Shown: piece after piece, positions 36,443 through 45,546 of the stretch
Numbering within the stretch: the stretch's first letter is position 1
How the letters are laid out: every line of letters starts with the position of its first letter
Assembly (NCBI GenBank): GCA_050250395.1
Contig: JBFWOQ010000002.1
Span: 62,001-126,000, forward strand
Reading direction: 5' to 3'
Length of the DNA stretch: 64,000 nt
DNA from: JAGPUQ01 sp050250395
GTDB lineage: Bacteria; Pseudomonadota; Gammaproteobacteria; Pseudomonadales; Porticoccaceae
Notes under the pieces: generated by a model
Told to the model about the DNA's origin: nothing
Database searches by the model: none
What the model saw: only the letters and a program-made list of their open reading frames with translations
Position numbers and translations under genes: made by a program

Positions 36443-38629
36443 CTACGAAAGGGCGCTCAGTCCGGCAAACTGCATCACCAGCCATTTGGCGCCGCCGCTG
36501 CGGAAATTGACCTGGACCCGGGCCTGCGGACCCAGACCTTCGAAACCCAGCACCACGCCTTCACCGAATTTCTTGTGCGCGACCCGCTGCCCCAACACGA
36601 AGCCGGTGCCATTGTCGGCGAGCCTGGCGGTGCCGCTGGAGGGCCGGGTGGCGTAGCTCACCGGCCGCGCCGCGAAACCGACCGGCCGGGTGATGGTGGC
36701 ACGCAGGCGCACTTCTTCGAGCAGCTCCGCGGGAATATCGCGCAGAAACCGCGAGGGCGTGTTGAACTGCTCGCGGCCGTGAAGGTTGCGTGTCTCCGCC
36801 CAGGTCAGGTACAGCTTGGTCATGGCGCGGGTGATGCCCACATAGCACAGCCGCCGCTCCTCTTCGAGGCGCCCGGGTTCGTCGAGGGACATCTTGTGGG
36901 GAAACAGGTTTTCCTCCACGCCCGCCATGAACACCAGCGGAAATTCGAGCCCCTTGGCGGAATGGAGCGTCATCAGTTGCACGGCGGCGGTATCGCCCTC
37001 GGCCTGGGCATCGCCCGCATCGAGCGCGGCGGCATCGAGAAACTGCGGCAGCAGGGGCTGGTCCGGCGCTTCCGGCACAAAGGCGCGGCAGGCGCTGATC
37101 AGTTCGTCGAGGTTTTCGACACGGGCGGCGCCGCGTTCGCCGCTTTCGCGGCGGTGGAATTCCAGCAATCCGGTGCGCGCGAGCATCCGGTCGGCCAACT
37201 CCGCCAAGTCGAAGCGATCGACGTCGGCGCGCAATTCTTCGATCAGGGCCGTGAAACCGCGCACCGCGCCGGCGGCACGCGCCGGCAGGTCGCCGACGCC
37301 GTCGCGCAGCACCTGCCACAGGGAAATGCCGCCCGCGCGGGCGACTTCGCGCAGTTGCGCGAGGGTGCGCTCGCCGATACCTCGGGTGGGCGTATTGAGC
37401 ACCCGCTCCACCGCCGCGTCGTCGTCGGGATTGACCAGCAGGCGCAGGTAGGCGAGGGCGTTGCGGATCTCCAGCCGCTCGTAGAAGCGGTGGCCGCCGT
37501 GAATCCGGTAGGGAATGGCGGCGCGCAACAGCGCCTCTTCCAGCACCCGCGACTGGGCGTTGGAGCGGTAGAGCAGGGCGACTTCGTCGCAACTGCCACC
37601 GGCGGCGAGCCAGGCCTGGATGCGTTCGGCGATAAAGCGCGCTTCGTCCTGTTCGTTGTAAGCCGCGTAAACCGAGATGAGGTCGCCGCGCTCGCCGCTG
37701 GTCCAGAGCTCTTTCCCCATGCGCCCGGCGTTGTGGGCAATCACGGCGTTGGCGGCATCGAGAATGGTGGCGGTGGAACGGTAGTTCTGCTCCAGCCGTA
37801 CCGTGCTCGCGCCGGCAAAGTGGCGGCTGAAATCGCGGAGGTTCTCGATCCGCGCGCCGCGCCAGCCGTAGATGGACTGGTCGTCGTCGCCGACCACCGT
37901 CACCCGGCCCGACTCCCCCGCCAACAGGCGCAGCCAGGCGTATTGAATGGCGTTGGTGTCCTGAAATTCGTCCACCAGCAGATGGCCGAAGCGCTGCCGG
38001 TAATGGGCGAGCAGTTCCGGGTGGCGCAGCCAGAGTTCGTGGGCGCGCAGCAGGAGTTCGCCGAAGTCCACCACGCCGCCGCGGGCGCAGGCCGCCTCGT
38101 AGTCGCGGTAGACCCCCAGCATGGCGGCGACGAAGGGATCGCCGGTCTCCTGGATATGCTGGGGCCGCAGGCCCTCGTCTTTCTGGGCGTTGATGTACCA
38201 CTGCGCCTGGCGCGGCGGCCAGCGTTCCGGATCCAGCCCGCGCGCGGCATAGACCCGCTTGATCAGCCGCAACTGATCGTCGGCGTCGAGGATCTGGAAG
38301 TTCTCCGTGAGCCCGGCGTCGCGCCAATGGGTTTTCAGCAGGCGATGGGCCAGACCGTGGAAAGTGCCGACCCACATGCCTTGCGCCGCCCTGCCCAGGA
38401 GATCGGCGAGGCGCTCGCGCATCTCCCGCGCGGCCTTGTTGGTGAAGGTGACGGCGAGGATGCCCTGAGGCGCAACGCCGGCGCCGCGCACCAGCCAGGC
38501 GATGCGGTGCACCAGCACCCGGGTCTTGCCGCTACCGGCACCGGCCAGCACGATGAGGTGGCCGGCGTCGTGGGCGACCGCCGCGCGCTGGGCGTCGTTG
38601 AGGGAATCGAGAATAGGGGACAGGTTCAT
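36443..38629 (-). CDS. uvrD: DNA helicase II (UvrD)
   Basis: 728 residues, superfamily 1A 3'-5' helicase. Visible motifs: Walker A AGAGSGKT near residue 30, Ia FTNKAAREM, motif II VDEFQDTN, III GDDDQSIYGWRGA, IV RLEQNYRS, V TLHSAKGLEF, VI ERRLCYVGITRA, and the C-terminal Tudor-like tail VAHKKFGEGVVLGF typical of UvrD. Acts in nucleotide-excision and mismatch repair. Divergent from the HexR-like gene. No frameshift or missing motif. Confidence 0.96.
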   Translation of the reverse strand: MNLSPILDSLNDAQRAAVAHDAGHLIVLAGAGSGKTRVLVHRIAWLVRGAGVAPQGILAVTFTNKAAREMRERLADLLGRAAQGMWVGTFHGLAHRLLKTHWRDAGLTENFQILDADDQLRLIKRVYAARGLDPERWPPRQAQWYINAQKDEGLRPQHIQETGDPFVAAMLGVYRDYEAACARGGVVDFGELLLRAHELWLRHPELLAHYRQRFGHLLVDEFQDTNAIQYAWLRLLAGESGRVTVVGDDDQSIYGWRGARIENLRDFSRHFAGASTVRLEQNYRSTATILDAANAVIAHNAGRMGKELWTSGERGDLISVYAAYNEQDEARFIAERIQAWLAAGGSCDEVALLYRSNAQSRVLEEALLRAAIPYRIHGGHRFYERLEIRNALAYLRLLVNPDDDAAVERVLNTPTRGIGERTLAQLREVARAGGISLWQVLRDGVGDLPARAAGAVRGFTALIEELRADVDRFDLAELADRMLARTGLLEFHRRESGERGAARVENLDELISACRAFVPEAPDQPLLPQFLDAAALDAGDAQAEGDTAAVQLMTLHSAKGLEFPLVFMAGVEENLFPHKMSLDEPGRLEEERRLCYVGITRAMTKLYLTWAETRNLHGREQFNTPSRFLRDIPAELLEEVRLRATITRPVGFAARPVSYATRPSSGTARLADNGTGFVLGQRVAHKKFGEGVVLGFEGLGPQARVQVNFRSGGAKWLVMQFAGLSALS

Positions 38630-38734
38630 GGCGGGATTCTAACAAAGGCCACCCGCGATGGACGGTTTTGCCGGCGCACCCGGGCGCCGGCCGGGAATAA
38701 ACTACAATCGCGCCAGTCCAGGACGGAGTGGCCG

Positions 38735-39583
38735 GTGAAGCCCGCCGAATTGACCCGAACCATCAACCACGCCCTGCCCGGGCTGCGCAAGTCGGAACGC
38801 AAGGTCGCGGACTATGTGCTCGGCGATCCCGGTCGGGTGGTGCGCATGCGCATCGTCGATCTGGCGCGCCACGCCGGAGTGAGCGAGCCGACGGTGGTGC
38901 GTTTTTGCCGCGCCGTCGGCTGCGGCGGCTTTCAGGATTTCAAGCTCGCCCTGGCTCAGCAACTGGCGGCCAGCCCCGGTTTCGGCCAGATTGCCGTCAC
39001 CGATACCGACTCGGTGCGCGAATACACCGACAAGGTGTTCGATACCACGGTGGACAATCTCCTCAAGGTCCGCGACAGCCTGGACCCGCAAATGCTGGAT
39101 CGCGCCATTCGCGCGCTGTGCGTGGCGCGGCGGGTAGAGTTCTACGGCTTCGGCGCCTCGGCGCCGGTGGCCTTCGACGCCCAGCACCGATTTTTCCGTC
39201 TGCGCCTGGCCACCGCGGCCTATGCCGATCCTCACCTACAGAACATGTCGGCCACCTCGCTGGAGCCGGGCGACGTGGTGGTCGCCCTGTCCCAGTCCGG
39301 GCGCACCCGGGCACTGCTGGATTCGATCAAACAGGTGAAGAAACACGGCGCCATCGTGATCGGTCTCGCCCCCAGCAAAACGCCGGTAACCGCGGCGGCG
39401 AACATTCCCATCACCATCGACGTCACCGAGGACTTTCAGCTCTATACGCCGCTGTCGTCCCGGATCGCCCATCTGGTGGTCATCGACGTGCTGGCGATCG
39501 GAGTCGCCCAGCGCAAGGGCCCCGCGCTGGAAGATCACCTGCTGCGCCTGCAGGAAGGACTGCGCAGCCTGCGCACGGGTTGA
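38735..39583 (+). CDS. RpiR-family transcriptional regulator, HexR-like
   Basis: About 282 residues: an N-terminal RpiR helix-turn-helix (LARHAGVSEPTVVRFCRAVGC) and a C-terminal SIS sugar-phosphate-binding domain (VEFYGFGASAPVAFDAQ, then VALSQSGRTRALLDSI). Overall layout is that of HexR, the KDPG-responsive repressor of Entner-Doudoroff/central carbon genes in gammaproteobacteria. No sugar-catabolic operon is adjacent, so the HexR assignment rests on sequence look. The start is GTG at 38735 with GGAG 6 nt upstream. A TACAAT sequence at 38704-38709 may be its -10. Confidence 0.82.
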   Translation: MKPAELTRTINHALPGLRKSERKVADYVLGDPGRVVRMRIVDLARHAGVSEPTVVRFCRAVGCGGFQDFKLALAQQLAASPGFGQIAVTDTDSVREYTDKVFDTTVDNLLKVRDSLDPQMLDRAIRALCVARRVEFYGFGASAPVAFDAQHRFFRLRLATAAYADPHLQNMSATSLEPGDVVVALSQSGRTRALLDSIKQVKKHGAIVIGLAPSKTPVTAAANIPITIDVTEDFQLYTPLSSRIAHLVVIDVLAIGVAQRKGPALEDHLLRLQEGLRSLRTG

Positions 39584-39653
39584 GCTCGCCCGTGTCCGCC
39601 CGCGTTGTCACGGGCTCGATACTCACCCCCACCTTCGCACGAGGAAATACCCC

Positions 39654-40067
39654 ATGATCAGCAAGCAACTCACCGCCAAACTGCACGTAGCGGGTCAGAT
39701 CACCGTCGCCGACCTGAAGCAGGCCGCCGCCGAAGGTTTCACGACCATCATCAACAATCGCCCCGACGGTGAAGAACCCGGCCAGCCGCCGGCCGCCCAG
39801 ATCGAGGCCGCCGCCCGGGCCGCCGGGCTCGCCTATGTCCACCAGCCGGTGGTCGGCACTAACATCACGGATACGGACGTCGCCACTTTTGGCCGTCTGA
39901 TCGAAGCGACGCCCGGCAAGATCCTTGCGCACTGCCGTACCGGCACCCGTTGCACCATGCTCTGGGTACTGTCGCAGGCGGGCACACAAACCCCCGACGC
40001 GTTGTTGGCCACCGCGCGCCGCGCGGGTTACGATCTGGAGCCATTGCGGCCCCGGATCGAGCGCTGA
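39654..40067 (+). CDS. DUF442 / TIGR01244-type phosphatase-like protein
   Basis: 137 residues. Dual-specificity-phosphatase fold with active-site loop HCRTGTRC (Cys-x5-Arg P-loop) and the upstream FTTIINNRPDGEEPGQP block typical of the DUF442 family, the N-terminal half of Blh-type proteins that in some bacteria are fused to a metallo-beta-lactamase or linked to sulfide oxidation. Here it stands alone, after the HexR-like gene. GAGGAAA is well placed before the ATG. Confidence 0.82.
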   Translation: MISKQLTAKLHVAGQITVADLKQAAAEGFTTIINNRPDGEEPGQPPAAQIEAAARAAGLAYVHQPVVGTNITDTDVATFGRLIEATPGKILAHCRTGTRCTMLWVLSQAGTQTPDALLATARRAGYDLEPLRPRIER

Positions 40068-40140
40068 ACGGCCCGGCGCCGCAATTTGCAGTGACTGCCT
40101 GGCACCCCCGGCAGTCATCCGTCTAACCAAGGAGAAAAAC

Positions 40141-40545
40141 ATGGGCATGCTGCAAGAGTTCAAGGAGTTCGCGGTCAAGGGCAATGCCGTCGATATGGCC
40201 GTCGGCATCATCGTTGGCGCTGCGTTCGGAAAAATCGTGTCCTCCGTCGTGGGCGACATGGTCATGCCACCCATCGGAATGCTGCTCGGCGGGGTCGACT
40301 TTGGCGCCCTGGCCTTGACCCTGAGCCCCGCCACGGCCGACGCCCCGGCGGTCGTCATCGGCTACGGCAAGTTCATCCAGACCCTGGTGGATTTCGTCAT
40401 CGTGGCATTTGCCATTTTCATGTTGGTGAAGGGCATCAATTCGCTCAAGCGCACGCAAGCCGACGCCCCTGCCGCCCCGCCCGCGCCCTCTGCCGAGGAA
40501 ATACTGCTCACCGAAATACGGGACCTGCTCAAACAACCGCGCTGA
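40141..40545 (+). CDS. mscL: large-conductance mechanosensitive channel
   Basis: 134 residues, normal length. N-terminal amphipathic helix MGMLQEFKEFAVKGNAVDMA, pore helix TM1 VGIIVGAAFGKIVSSVVGDMV, periplasmic loop, TM2 FVIVAFAIFMLVKGIN and a C-terminal helical bundle EEILLTEIRDLLKQ. Opens under membrane tension to release solutes on hypo-osmotic shock. An ideal AAGGAG stands before the ATG. Monocistronic, converging on the LplT-like gene 33 bp away. Confidence 0.97.
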   Translation: MGMLQEFKEFAVKGNAVDMAVGIIVGAAFGKIVSSVVGDMVMPPIGMLLGGVDFGALALTLSPATADAPAVVIGYGKFIQTLVDFVIVAFAIFMLVKGINSLKRTQADAPAAPPAPSAEEILLTEIRDLLKQPR

Positions 40546-40578
40546 ATCGCCCGGCTGTCCACTGTGCGGCCGCGCCGG

Positions 40579-41928
40579 CTATCGCCGCCGCGGCATCAGT
40601 GCAACCAGACCCTGCAGAAACACCGGCGCGCGCGCAAACAACAACGTCGCCATGCCTGCATTGAGCAGCGCCAACACCAGGAAAAAGCGCGGGATACCCA
40701 GTTCCGCCATGCCCAATAGCAGGATGCCGAGACCGCTGGCCATGACCATGAACAGCGCATTCAGGATGTTGTTGAAGGCAATCACCCGGGCGCGGCGGTC
40801 GGGCGCTGTGTGCGCCTGGACATAGGCGTAGAGCGGCACCGCGTAGAGCCCCCCGCACAAACCCAGCAACAGGATATCGGTCAGCACGCGCAGCATCGGC
40901 GAGTACGCCGCCAGCGCCAGCGGACCCAGGTGCTGTGGGCCGGCCGCGGCCAGCGCGGCGGCGTGGGACAGATCCAGACCAAAGAGGCTCAGGCCGACAG
41001 CACCCAGCGGGACCAGGCCGACCTCGATCCGCGGACCGCTCAGCCGGGCGCAGAGCAGGGCGCCCGCCGCGACGCCCACCACGAAGGCCGACAACAGCAG
41101 GGCGATCACCGACGGCGTGCCGCCGAGTACCGAGATAGCAAAGTTCGGCATCTGGGTGAGGTAACTCGCGCCCAGCGCCCAGAACCAGGAAATGCCGAGG
41201 ATGGCCGAGAAAACGGTCCGCTGCGGCGCGACCCCCCGATACAGCGCCGCCAGTTGCCGTAGCGGATTCCAGTCCAGATGCAGTCCGGGCGCCGCCGCCG
41301 GCGCGGCGGGAATGGCGCGACTGGCGAACCAGCCCAGCAGCGCAACCAGTACGATCGCGGCGCCGATGCCCGCCGCGGGGTCGGGCCGCCCGGCCAGCAG
41401 GGTGCCGCCGATGGTCCCCAGCAGGATGGCGACAAAAGTGCCCATGCCGACCTGGGCGTTACCCGCCATCAATTCCTCGGCCTTGAGCTGCTGGGGAATG
41501 ATCGCGTACTTGAGCGGCCCGAAGAATGCCGAGTGCGTGCCCATGGCGAACAGCAGCGCCAACAGCGGCCCCCACGCCTGCACCTGAAGCGCGAGCGCGG
41601 CCAGTACCATGATCGCGATCTCCGCGAGCTTGATCCAGCGGATCATCCGCGCCTTGTCGTACTTGTCGGCGAGCTGACCGGCGAGCGGTGAGAACAGAAA
41701 GAACGGCAGGATGAACAATCCCGCCGCCAGATTGACCAGCGTATCCACCCGCTCGCTGGCGACAGCGCCGCCGACCAGCAGCACCAGCAGCGCGTTCTTG
41801 AACAGGTTGTCGTTGCAGGCGCCGCCGAACTGGGTCAGAAAAAACGGCAGAAAGCGACGCTGCCGCAGCAGGGTGAACTGACTGTTGCGAGGATACTTCG
41901 GGAGACTCGCCGCTTCTTTTTGCTTCAT
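40579..41928 (-). CDS. MFS transporter, lysophospholipid transporter LplT-like
   Basis: About 449 residues, roughly 12 hydrophobic segments. The N-terminal FLPFFLTQFGGACNDNLFKNALLVLLV and SPLAGQLADKYDKARMIRWIK blocks match the LplT group, which flips lysophospholipids across the inner membrane for re-acylation by Aas. The Aas acyltransferase, often fused or adjacent, is not present here. A GTG at 41940 would add four residues; ATG at 41928 is used. C-terminus basic (MPRRR). Confidence 0.85.
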   Translation of the reverse strand: MKQKEAASLPKYPRNSQFTLLRQRRFLPFFLTQFGGACNDNLFKNALLVLLVGGAVASERVDTLVNLAAGLFILPFFLFSPLAGQLADKYDKARMIRWIKLAEIAIMVLAALALQVQAWGPLLALLFAMGTHSAFFGPLKYAIIPQQLKAEELMAGNAQVGMGTFVAILLGTIGGTLLAGRPDPAAGIGAAIVLVALLGWFASRAIPAAPAAAPGLHLDWNPLRQLAALYRGVAPQRTVFSAILGISWFWALGASYLTQMPNFAISVLGGTPSVIALLLSAFVVGVAAGALLCARLSGPRIEVGLVPLGAVGLSLFGLDLSHAAALAAAGPQHLGPLALAAYSPMLRVLTDILLLGLCGGLYAVPLYAYVQAHTAPDRRARVIAFNNILNALFMVMASGLGILLLGMAELGIPRFFLVLALLNAGMATLLFARAPVFLQGLVALMPRRR

Positions 41929-42024
41929 CCAGCCCGCCACTTCTGCTCGGGACGCACAGGGACAGCCACGACCCGAGCTTGCACTAATTCTGCGGCCACC
42001 GCGCCATCGCGGCGGCGGGCCGCT

Positions 42025-42828
42025 TCATTCATCGCTGTAGCGCGGCGCGCGCTTTTCCAGAAACGCCGCCGCGCCTTCCTCCAGAAAGGGGCCCAGGCAC
42101 ATCACCTGACCGCGATCCTCCAATGCGATCACGGCCTCCAGGCTGCCGGCATCCTGGGACAGGTTGAGCCCTTCCTTGGTCAGGCGCAGACCCAGCGGCG
42201 ACATGGCGGTCATCTCGGCGGCCAGCGTTCGCCCGGCGTCCTCCAGCGCGTCCGCCGCCATCACGTCCGACACCAGGCCGATCCGCAACGCCCGCTCGGC
42301 GTTGACGAAGCGGCCGGTCATCATCATTTCCGCCGCGTTGGTGGCGCCCACCGCGCGGGGCAGGAAATAACTGATGCCGACATCGCAACCGGTGAGGCCG
42401 ATTTTCGCCATCGCCACATTGAAGCGCGCAGTGTCGGCGGCGTAGCGCACGTCGGCGGCCAGGGTGAACGCGATACCGGCGCCGGTGGCCGCACCCTGCA
42501 CCAGGGCGACGATGGGCTGCGGGCAGCGGCGCATGCGCAGGATGATCTCCGCCACCCGGCGCTGGCCGCGCGCGCCGGCCGCGACGCTGGTGGTGAAGTC
42601 GCCGGCTTCGTTCAGGTCCAGACCGGCGCAGAAGTGTTTGCCGGCGCCGCGCAACACCACCACCCGCACGGCGTGGTCGAAATACAGGCCGCCGAAGTAA
42701 TCGAGCAGTTCGTCCATCATCGCCCGGTTGAGCGCGTTGAACTGGGCCGGCCGGTTCAGGGTCAGCCAATCGACCCCGTCGCGGTGGTCGACGGTCAGGG
42801 TTGCGTAGGATTGCCGGGCAGCGCTCAT
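42025..42828 (-). CDS. enoyl-CoA hydratase/isomerase family protein
   Basis: 267 residues, crotonase fold: LNRPAQFNALN, oxyanion-hole segments KHFCAGLDL and QGAATGAGIAFTLAADVRYA, then ISYFLPRAVG. One of the two catalytic glutamates of true enoyl-CoA hydratases is replaced by Gly-Cys-Asp in KIGLTGCDVGISYFL, so isomerase, dehalogenase-like or other crotonase chemistry is possible. GAGGAAAA is 8 nt before the ATG. Stand-alone gene divergent from the LpxR-like gene. Confidence 0.85.
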   Translation of the reverse strand: MSAARQSYATLTVDHRDGVDWLTLNRPAQFNALNRAMMDELLDYFGGLYFDHAVRVVVLRGAGKHFCAGLDLNEAGDFTTSVAAGARGQRRVAEIILRMRRCPQPIVALVQGAATGAGIAFTLAADVRYAADTARFNVAMAKIGLTGCDVGISYFLPRAVGATNAAEMMMTGRFVNAERALRIGLVSDVMAADALEDAGRTLAAEMTAMSPLGLRLTKEGLNLSQDAGSLEAVIALEDRGQVMCLGPFLEEGAAAFLEKRAPRYSDE

Positions 42829-42940
42829 GGCTCATTTTCCTCAGGGGGTGTGATTGACCGGGAGAATATCAGGAATGCCGGGCACTCCGGTTCCGCGCCC
42901 CGTCGCGGTTACAATCGCGCGCCGGGGTGGGAGCTTGTCC

Positions 42941-43999
42941 ATGTCGCCTTTGTTTACACCGCACCGCATCCCGGCCGTGTTGGCCGTCGCATGCCTGTGC
43001 GGTGGGGTATTGCCCGCCCTGGCTGCCGACCCTGGACCCTGGACGCTCGGCGTGCACTTCGAAAACGACCTGTTCCACGAGACCGACCAGAATTACACCA
43101 ACGGCATCCGCCTGTCCTGGACTTCGCCGGACACGACGTCCTACCAGGACGATCCGGCATTCCCCGCGTGGCTGCGCGCCGCCAACCGGCACCTGCGCGC
43201 GCTGCACAGCAACGATCCCGACCTCGAACACAACCTGGTGGTCAGCCTCGGACAGTTGATGTTTACCCCCGAAGACACCGATGCGTCGGCCCCGCTGCCC
43301 AATCAACGCCCCTACGCCGGCTATCTCTATGGGGGCATTGCCTATCACACCCGCAGTGACCGGAGGCTGGACGTGATGGAGCTTGAGCTCGGCATCCTGG
43401 GTCCGTCCGCGCGGGCGCGGGAAGCGCAGGACTTCATCCACGATGCGCGCGGCTTCGACAAATACAACGGCTGGGACAACCAGTTGCACGACGAGCCGAC
43501 CGTGCGACTGCTCTACGAACAGAAACACCGGCTGTTGGAGACCCGATGGCAGGGCAGTTTCGGTCAGGACTTCATCGCCCATGCCGGCGCCAGTCTGGGC
43601 AATGTCGCGACCTATCTGAATTTTGGCGGTGAGTACCGCATCGGCTGGGAGCTGCCGGACGATTTCGGCACCTCCGCGGTGCGCGCCGGCGGCGACAACA
43701 GCGCTCCCGGCCGCCGCGGGCCGCGCCGCCGCCACGGCGGCCCCATGATTTATGGACTGCACGCATTCCTCGCCCTGGATGCCCGCCTGGTGGCGCGGGA
43801 TATTTTCCTCGACGGCAACACCTTCGAGGACAGCCTCAGCGTGGACAAGAAGACCGCCGTCGCCGACATCGCCGCCGGTATCAGTTTTCTCGCCGGCCGC
43901 TGGAAGCTTTCCTACGCCAGGGTGGTCCGCACCCGCGAATTCGACGGCCAGCCGCACCCCCACCGTTACGGGTCCGTCAGCCTGTCGTACAGCCTGTGA
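42941..43999 (+). CDS. LpxR-like outer-membrane lipid A 3'-O-deacylase (DUF2219)
   Basis: About 352 residues. Signal peptide ending LPALAAD; then the LpxR signature FENDLFHETDQNYTNGIRLSW, which includes the Asn-Asp pair used by LpxR, followed by RPYAGYLYGGIAYH and alternating beta strands of a 12-strand barrel ending YGSVSLSYSL. LpxR removes the 3' acyloxyacyl group from lipid A. The start is ATG at 42941 with GGGAG 8 nt upstream; TACAAT at 42910-42915 is a possible -10. Its stop overlaps the ubiC start (GTGA). Confidence 0.85.
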   Translation: MSPLFTPHRIPAVLAVACLCGGVLPALAADPGPWTLGVHFENDLFHETDQNYTNGIRLSWTSPDTTSYQDDPAFPAWLRAANRHLRALHSNDPDLEHNLVVSLGQLMFTPEDTDASAPLPNQRPYAGYLYGGIAYHTRSDRRLDVMELELGILGPSARAREAQDFIHDARGFDKYNGWDNQLHDEPTVRLLYEQKHRLLETRWQGSFGQDFIAHAGASLGNVATYLNFGGEYRIGWELPDDFGTSAVRAGGDNSAPGRRGPRRRHGGPMIYGLHAFLALDARLVARDIFLDGNTFEDSLSVDKKTAVADIAAGISFLAGRWKLSYARVVRTREFDGQPHPHRYGSVSLSYSL

Positions 44000-44550
44000 G
44001 CACCGTGCCCCCGCCGCCCTCCCGACGAACGCCTCCACCGCGCTGGCGGCGCCATCGGGCGCGAGCGCCGCTGGCGATGCCACTGCCGTGGCGATCCTGG
44101 TTGCTGGGTCAGGGCTCGCTCACCCAACGCCTGGTGACGGCGAGCGGCGGTGACTTCCGCGTCGAGATACTGGCGCAGGCGCTGCGTCGGCCCCTGGCGG
44201 AAGAACGGGCCGCCCTGGGACTGCCGGAGCGCCAGGTGGCGCTGGTGCGCGAAGTGCTGTTGCGCGGACGCGGCGAGCCCTGGGTCTACGCGCGCAGCGT
44301 GGTACCGCTCGCGGTGTTGCGCGGCCGCTACGGTTTTCTGCGCCACCTGGGCACCAGGCCCCTGGGCGCGCTGCTGTTTCGCGATGCCGGCATTCGCCGG
44401 GGCACCATCGAGGTGACGCAGCGGACGCCGCCGCGATGCCTGTCGAAGACGCCGGACGAACCCCTGGCCTGGGTCCGCCGCTCGGTGTTTTATCTCGACC
44501 AACAGCCCTTGCTGGTGGCGGAAATGTTCTTGCCCGGCTTCCGGCACTAA
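43996..44550 (+). CDS. ubiC: chorismate--pyruvate lyase
   Basis: About 184 residues. Second half matches UbiC: VLLRGRGEPWVYARSVVP holds the conserved Arg that binds the product, and WVRRSVFYLDQQPLLVAEMFLP is the characteristic end. Converts chorismate to 4-hydroxybenzoate plus pyruvate, first step of ubiquinone synthesis. The start used is GTG at 43996 (GTGA overlap with the previous gene); ATG at 44077 is possible. Upstream of ubiA as in other gammaproteobacteria. Confidence 0.9.
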   Translation: MSTVPPPPSRRTPPPRWRRHRARAPLAMPLPWRSWLLGQGSLTQRLVTASGGDFRVEILAQALRRPLAEERAALGLPERQVALVREVLLRGRGEPWVYARSVVPLAVLRGRYGFLRHLGTRPLGALLFRDAGIRRGTIEVTQRTPPRCLSKTPDEPLAWVRRSVFYLDQQPLLVAEMFLPGFRH

Positions 44551-44579
44551 ACTGTCGTCACACGCATCCGGGATTTCCC

Positions 44580-45458
44580 ATGCCGATCGCCTTCCAGCGC
44601 CTGCCCGATTTTGCGCGCCTGATGCGGCTCGACCGCCCCATCGGCACCCTGCTCCTGCTCTGGCCGACACTGTGGGCACTGTGGTTTGCCGCCGGCGGCA
44701 TGCCGGATCGGAATGTGCTGGCAATCTTCGTGCTGGGCGTGGCACTGATGCGCGCTGCCGGCTGCGTGATCAACGACTACGCGGATCGCCACATCGACGG
44801 CGCGATCGCCCGCACCCGTGACCGGCCGCTGGCCACCGGCCGGGTAACGCCGCGCGAGGCGCTGTGGCTGTTCGCGGGACTCTGTCTGGTGGCCTTGCTG
44901 CTGGTGCTGCTCACCAACCGACTCACCCTGCTGTTGTCTTTCGGCGGCGCGGCGCTGGCGACCCTGTACCCGTTCGCCAAGCGTTACACCCATCTGCCCC
45001 AGTTCGTGCTGGGCGCCGCCTGGGCCTGGAGCATCCCCATGGCCTTTGCCGCCCAGACCGGAGCGGTGCCGACCGCGGTCTGGTCGCTCTATGCCGGAGT
45101 AGTGCTCTGGACCGTGGCGTTCGATACCTACTACGCCATGGTGGATCGCGACGACGACCTCAAGCAGGGCGTCAAATCCACCGCCATCCTGTTCGGCGCG
45201 GACGACCTGCTCATCATCGGCGTACTGCAAGCGCTGGCACTGCTGGCATTCGCGCTGACCGGCAGCAGTTTTGAGCGCGGCCTCTGGTATTACCTGGGGC
45301 TGGGGGTGATGGCGCTGTGGTTTTTTCACCAGCAGCGACTGGCCCGCGAGCGCGACCGCGACGGGTGTTTTCGCGCCTTTCTCGGCAACAACCGCGCCGG
45401 CGCGACACTCTTTGTGTTCCTGCTGCTCGATTACCATTGGCCACTGCGCCTCGGGTAG
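44580..45458 (+). CDS. ubiA: 4-hydroxybenzoate octaprenyltransferase
   Basis: 292 residues, polytopic inner-membrane prenyltransferase. The two Asp-rich motifs are visible: NDYADRHIDGAIARTRDRP near residue 65-85 and DTYYAMVDRDDD near 185-195, with about eight TM helices. Prenylates the UbiC product. ATG at 44580 lies 29 bp after ubiC; longer open frame upstream belongs to the ubiC region. Followed by a PhoB box and phoB. Confidence 0.95.
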   Translation: MPIAFQRLPDFARLMRLDRPIGTLLLLWPTLWALWFAAGGMPDRNVLAIFVLGVALMRAAGCVINDYADRHIDGAIARTRDRPLATGRVTPREALWLFAGLCLVALLLVLLTNRLTLLLSFGGAALATLYPFAKRYTHLPQFVLGAAWAWSIPMAFAAQTGAVPTAVWSLYAGVVLWTVAFDTYYAMVDRDDDLKQGVKSTAILFGADDLLIIGVLQALALLAFALTGSSFERGLWYYLGLGVMALWFFHQQRLARERDRDGCFRAFLGNNRAGATLFVFLLLDYHWPLRLG

Positions 45459-45480
45459 CGAGGGCGATTCCGACCGTCGA

Positions 45481-45509
45481 CTGTCATACTATTGACACGA
45501 CCCCGTCAT
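45481..45509 (+). promoter_or_regulatory. PhoB box upstream of phoB
   Basis: Three 7-mers at 11-bp intervals: CTGTCAT (45481), TTGACAC (45492) and CCGTCAT (45503), matching the CTGTCAT-N4-CTGTCAT Pho-box layout. It lies 38 bp before the phoB ATG, consistent with autoregulation by PhoB under phosphate starvation. Confidence 0.75.
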
Positions 45510-45546
45510 CCAATGAGCAGCGGAAATCCCGAGGAGCACTAGCGCC

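Noticed and set aside
36413..38734. N-terminal extension of the HexR-like gene to over 1,000 residues
   Set aside because: It runs antisense through all of uvrD; the true start is GTG 38735 with a good ribosome-binding site.
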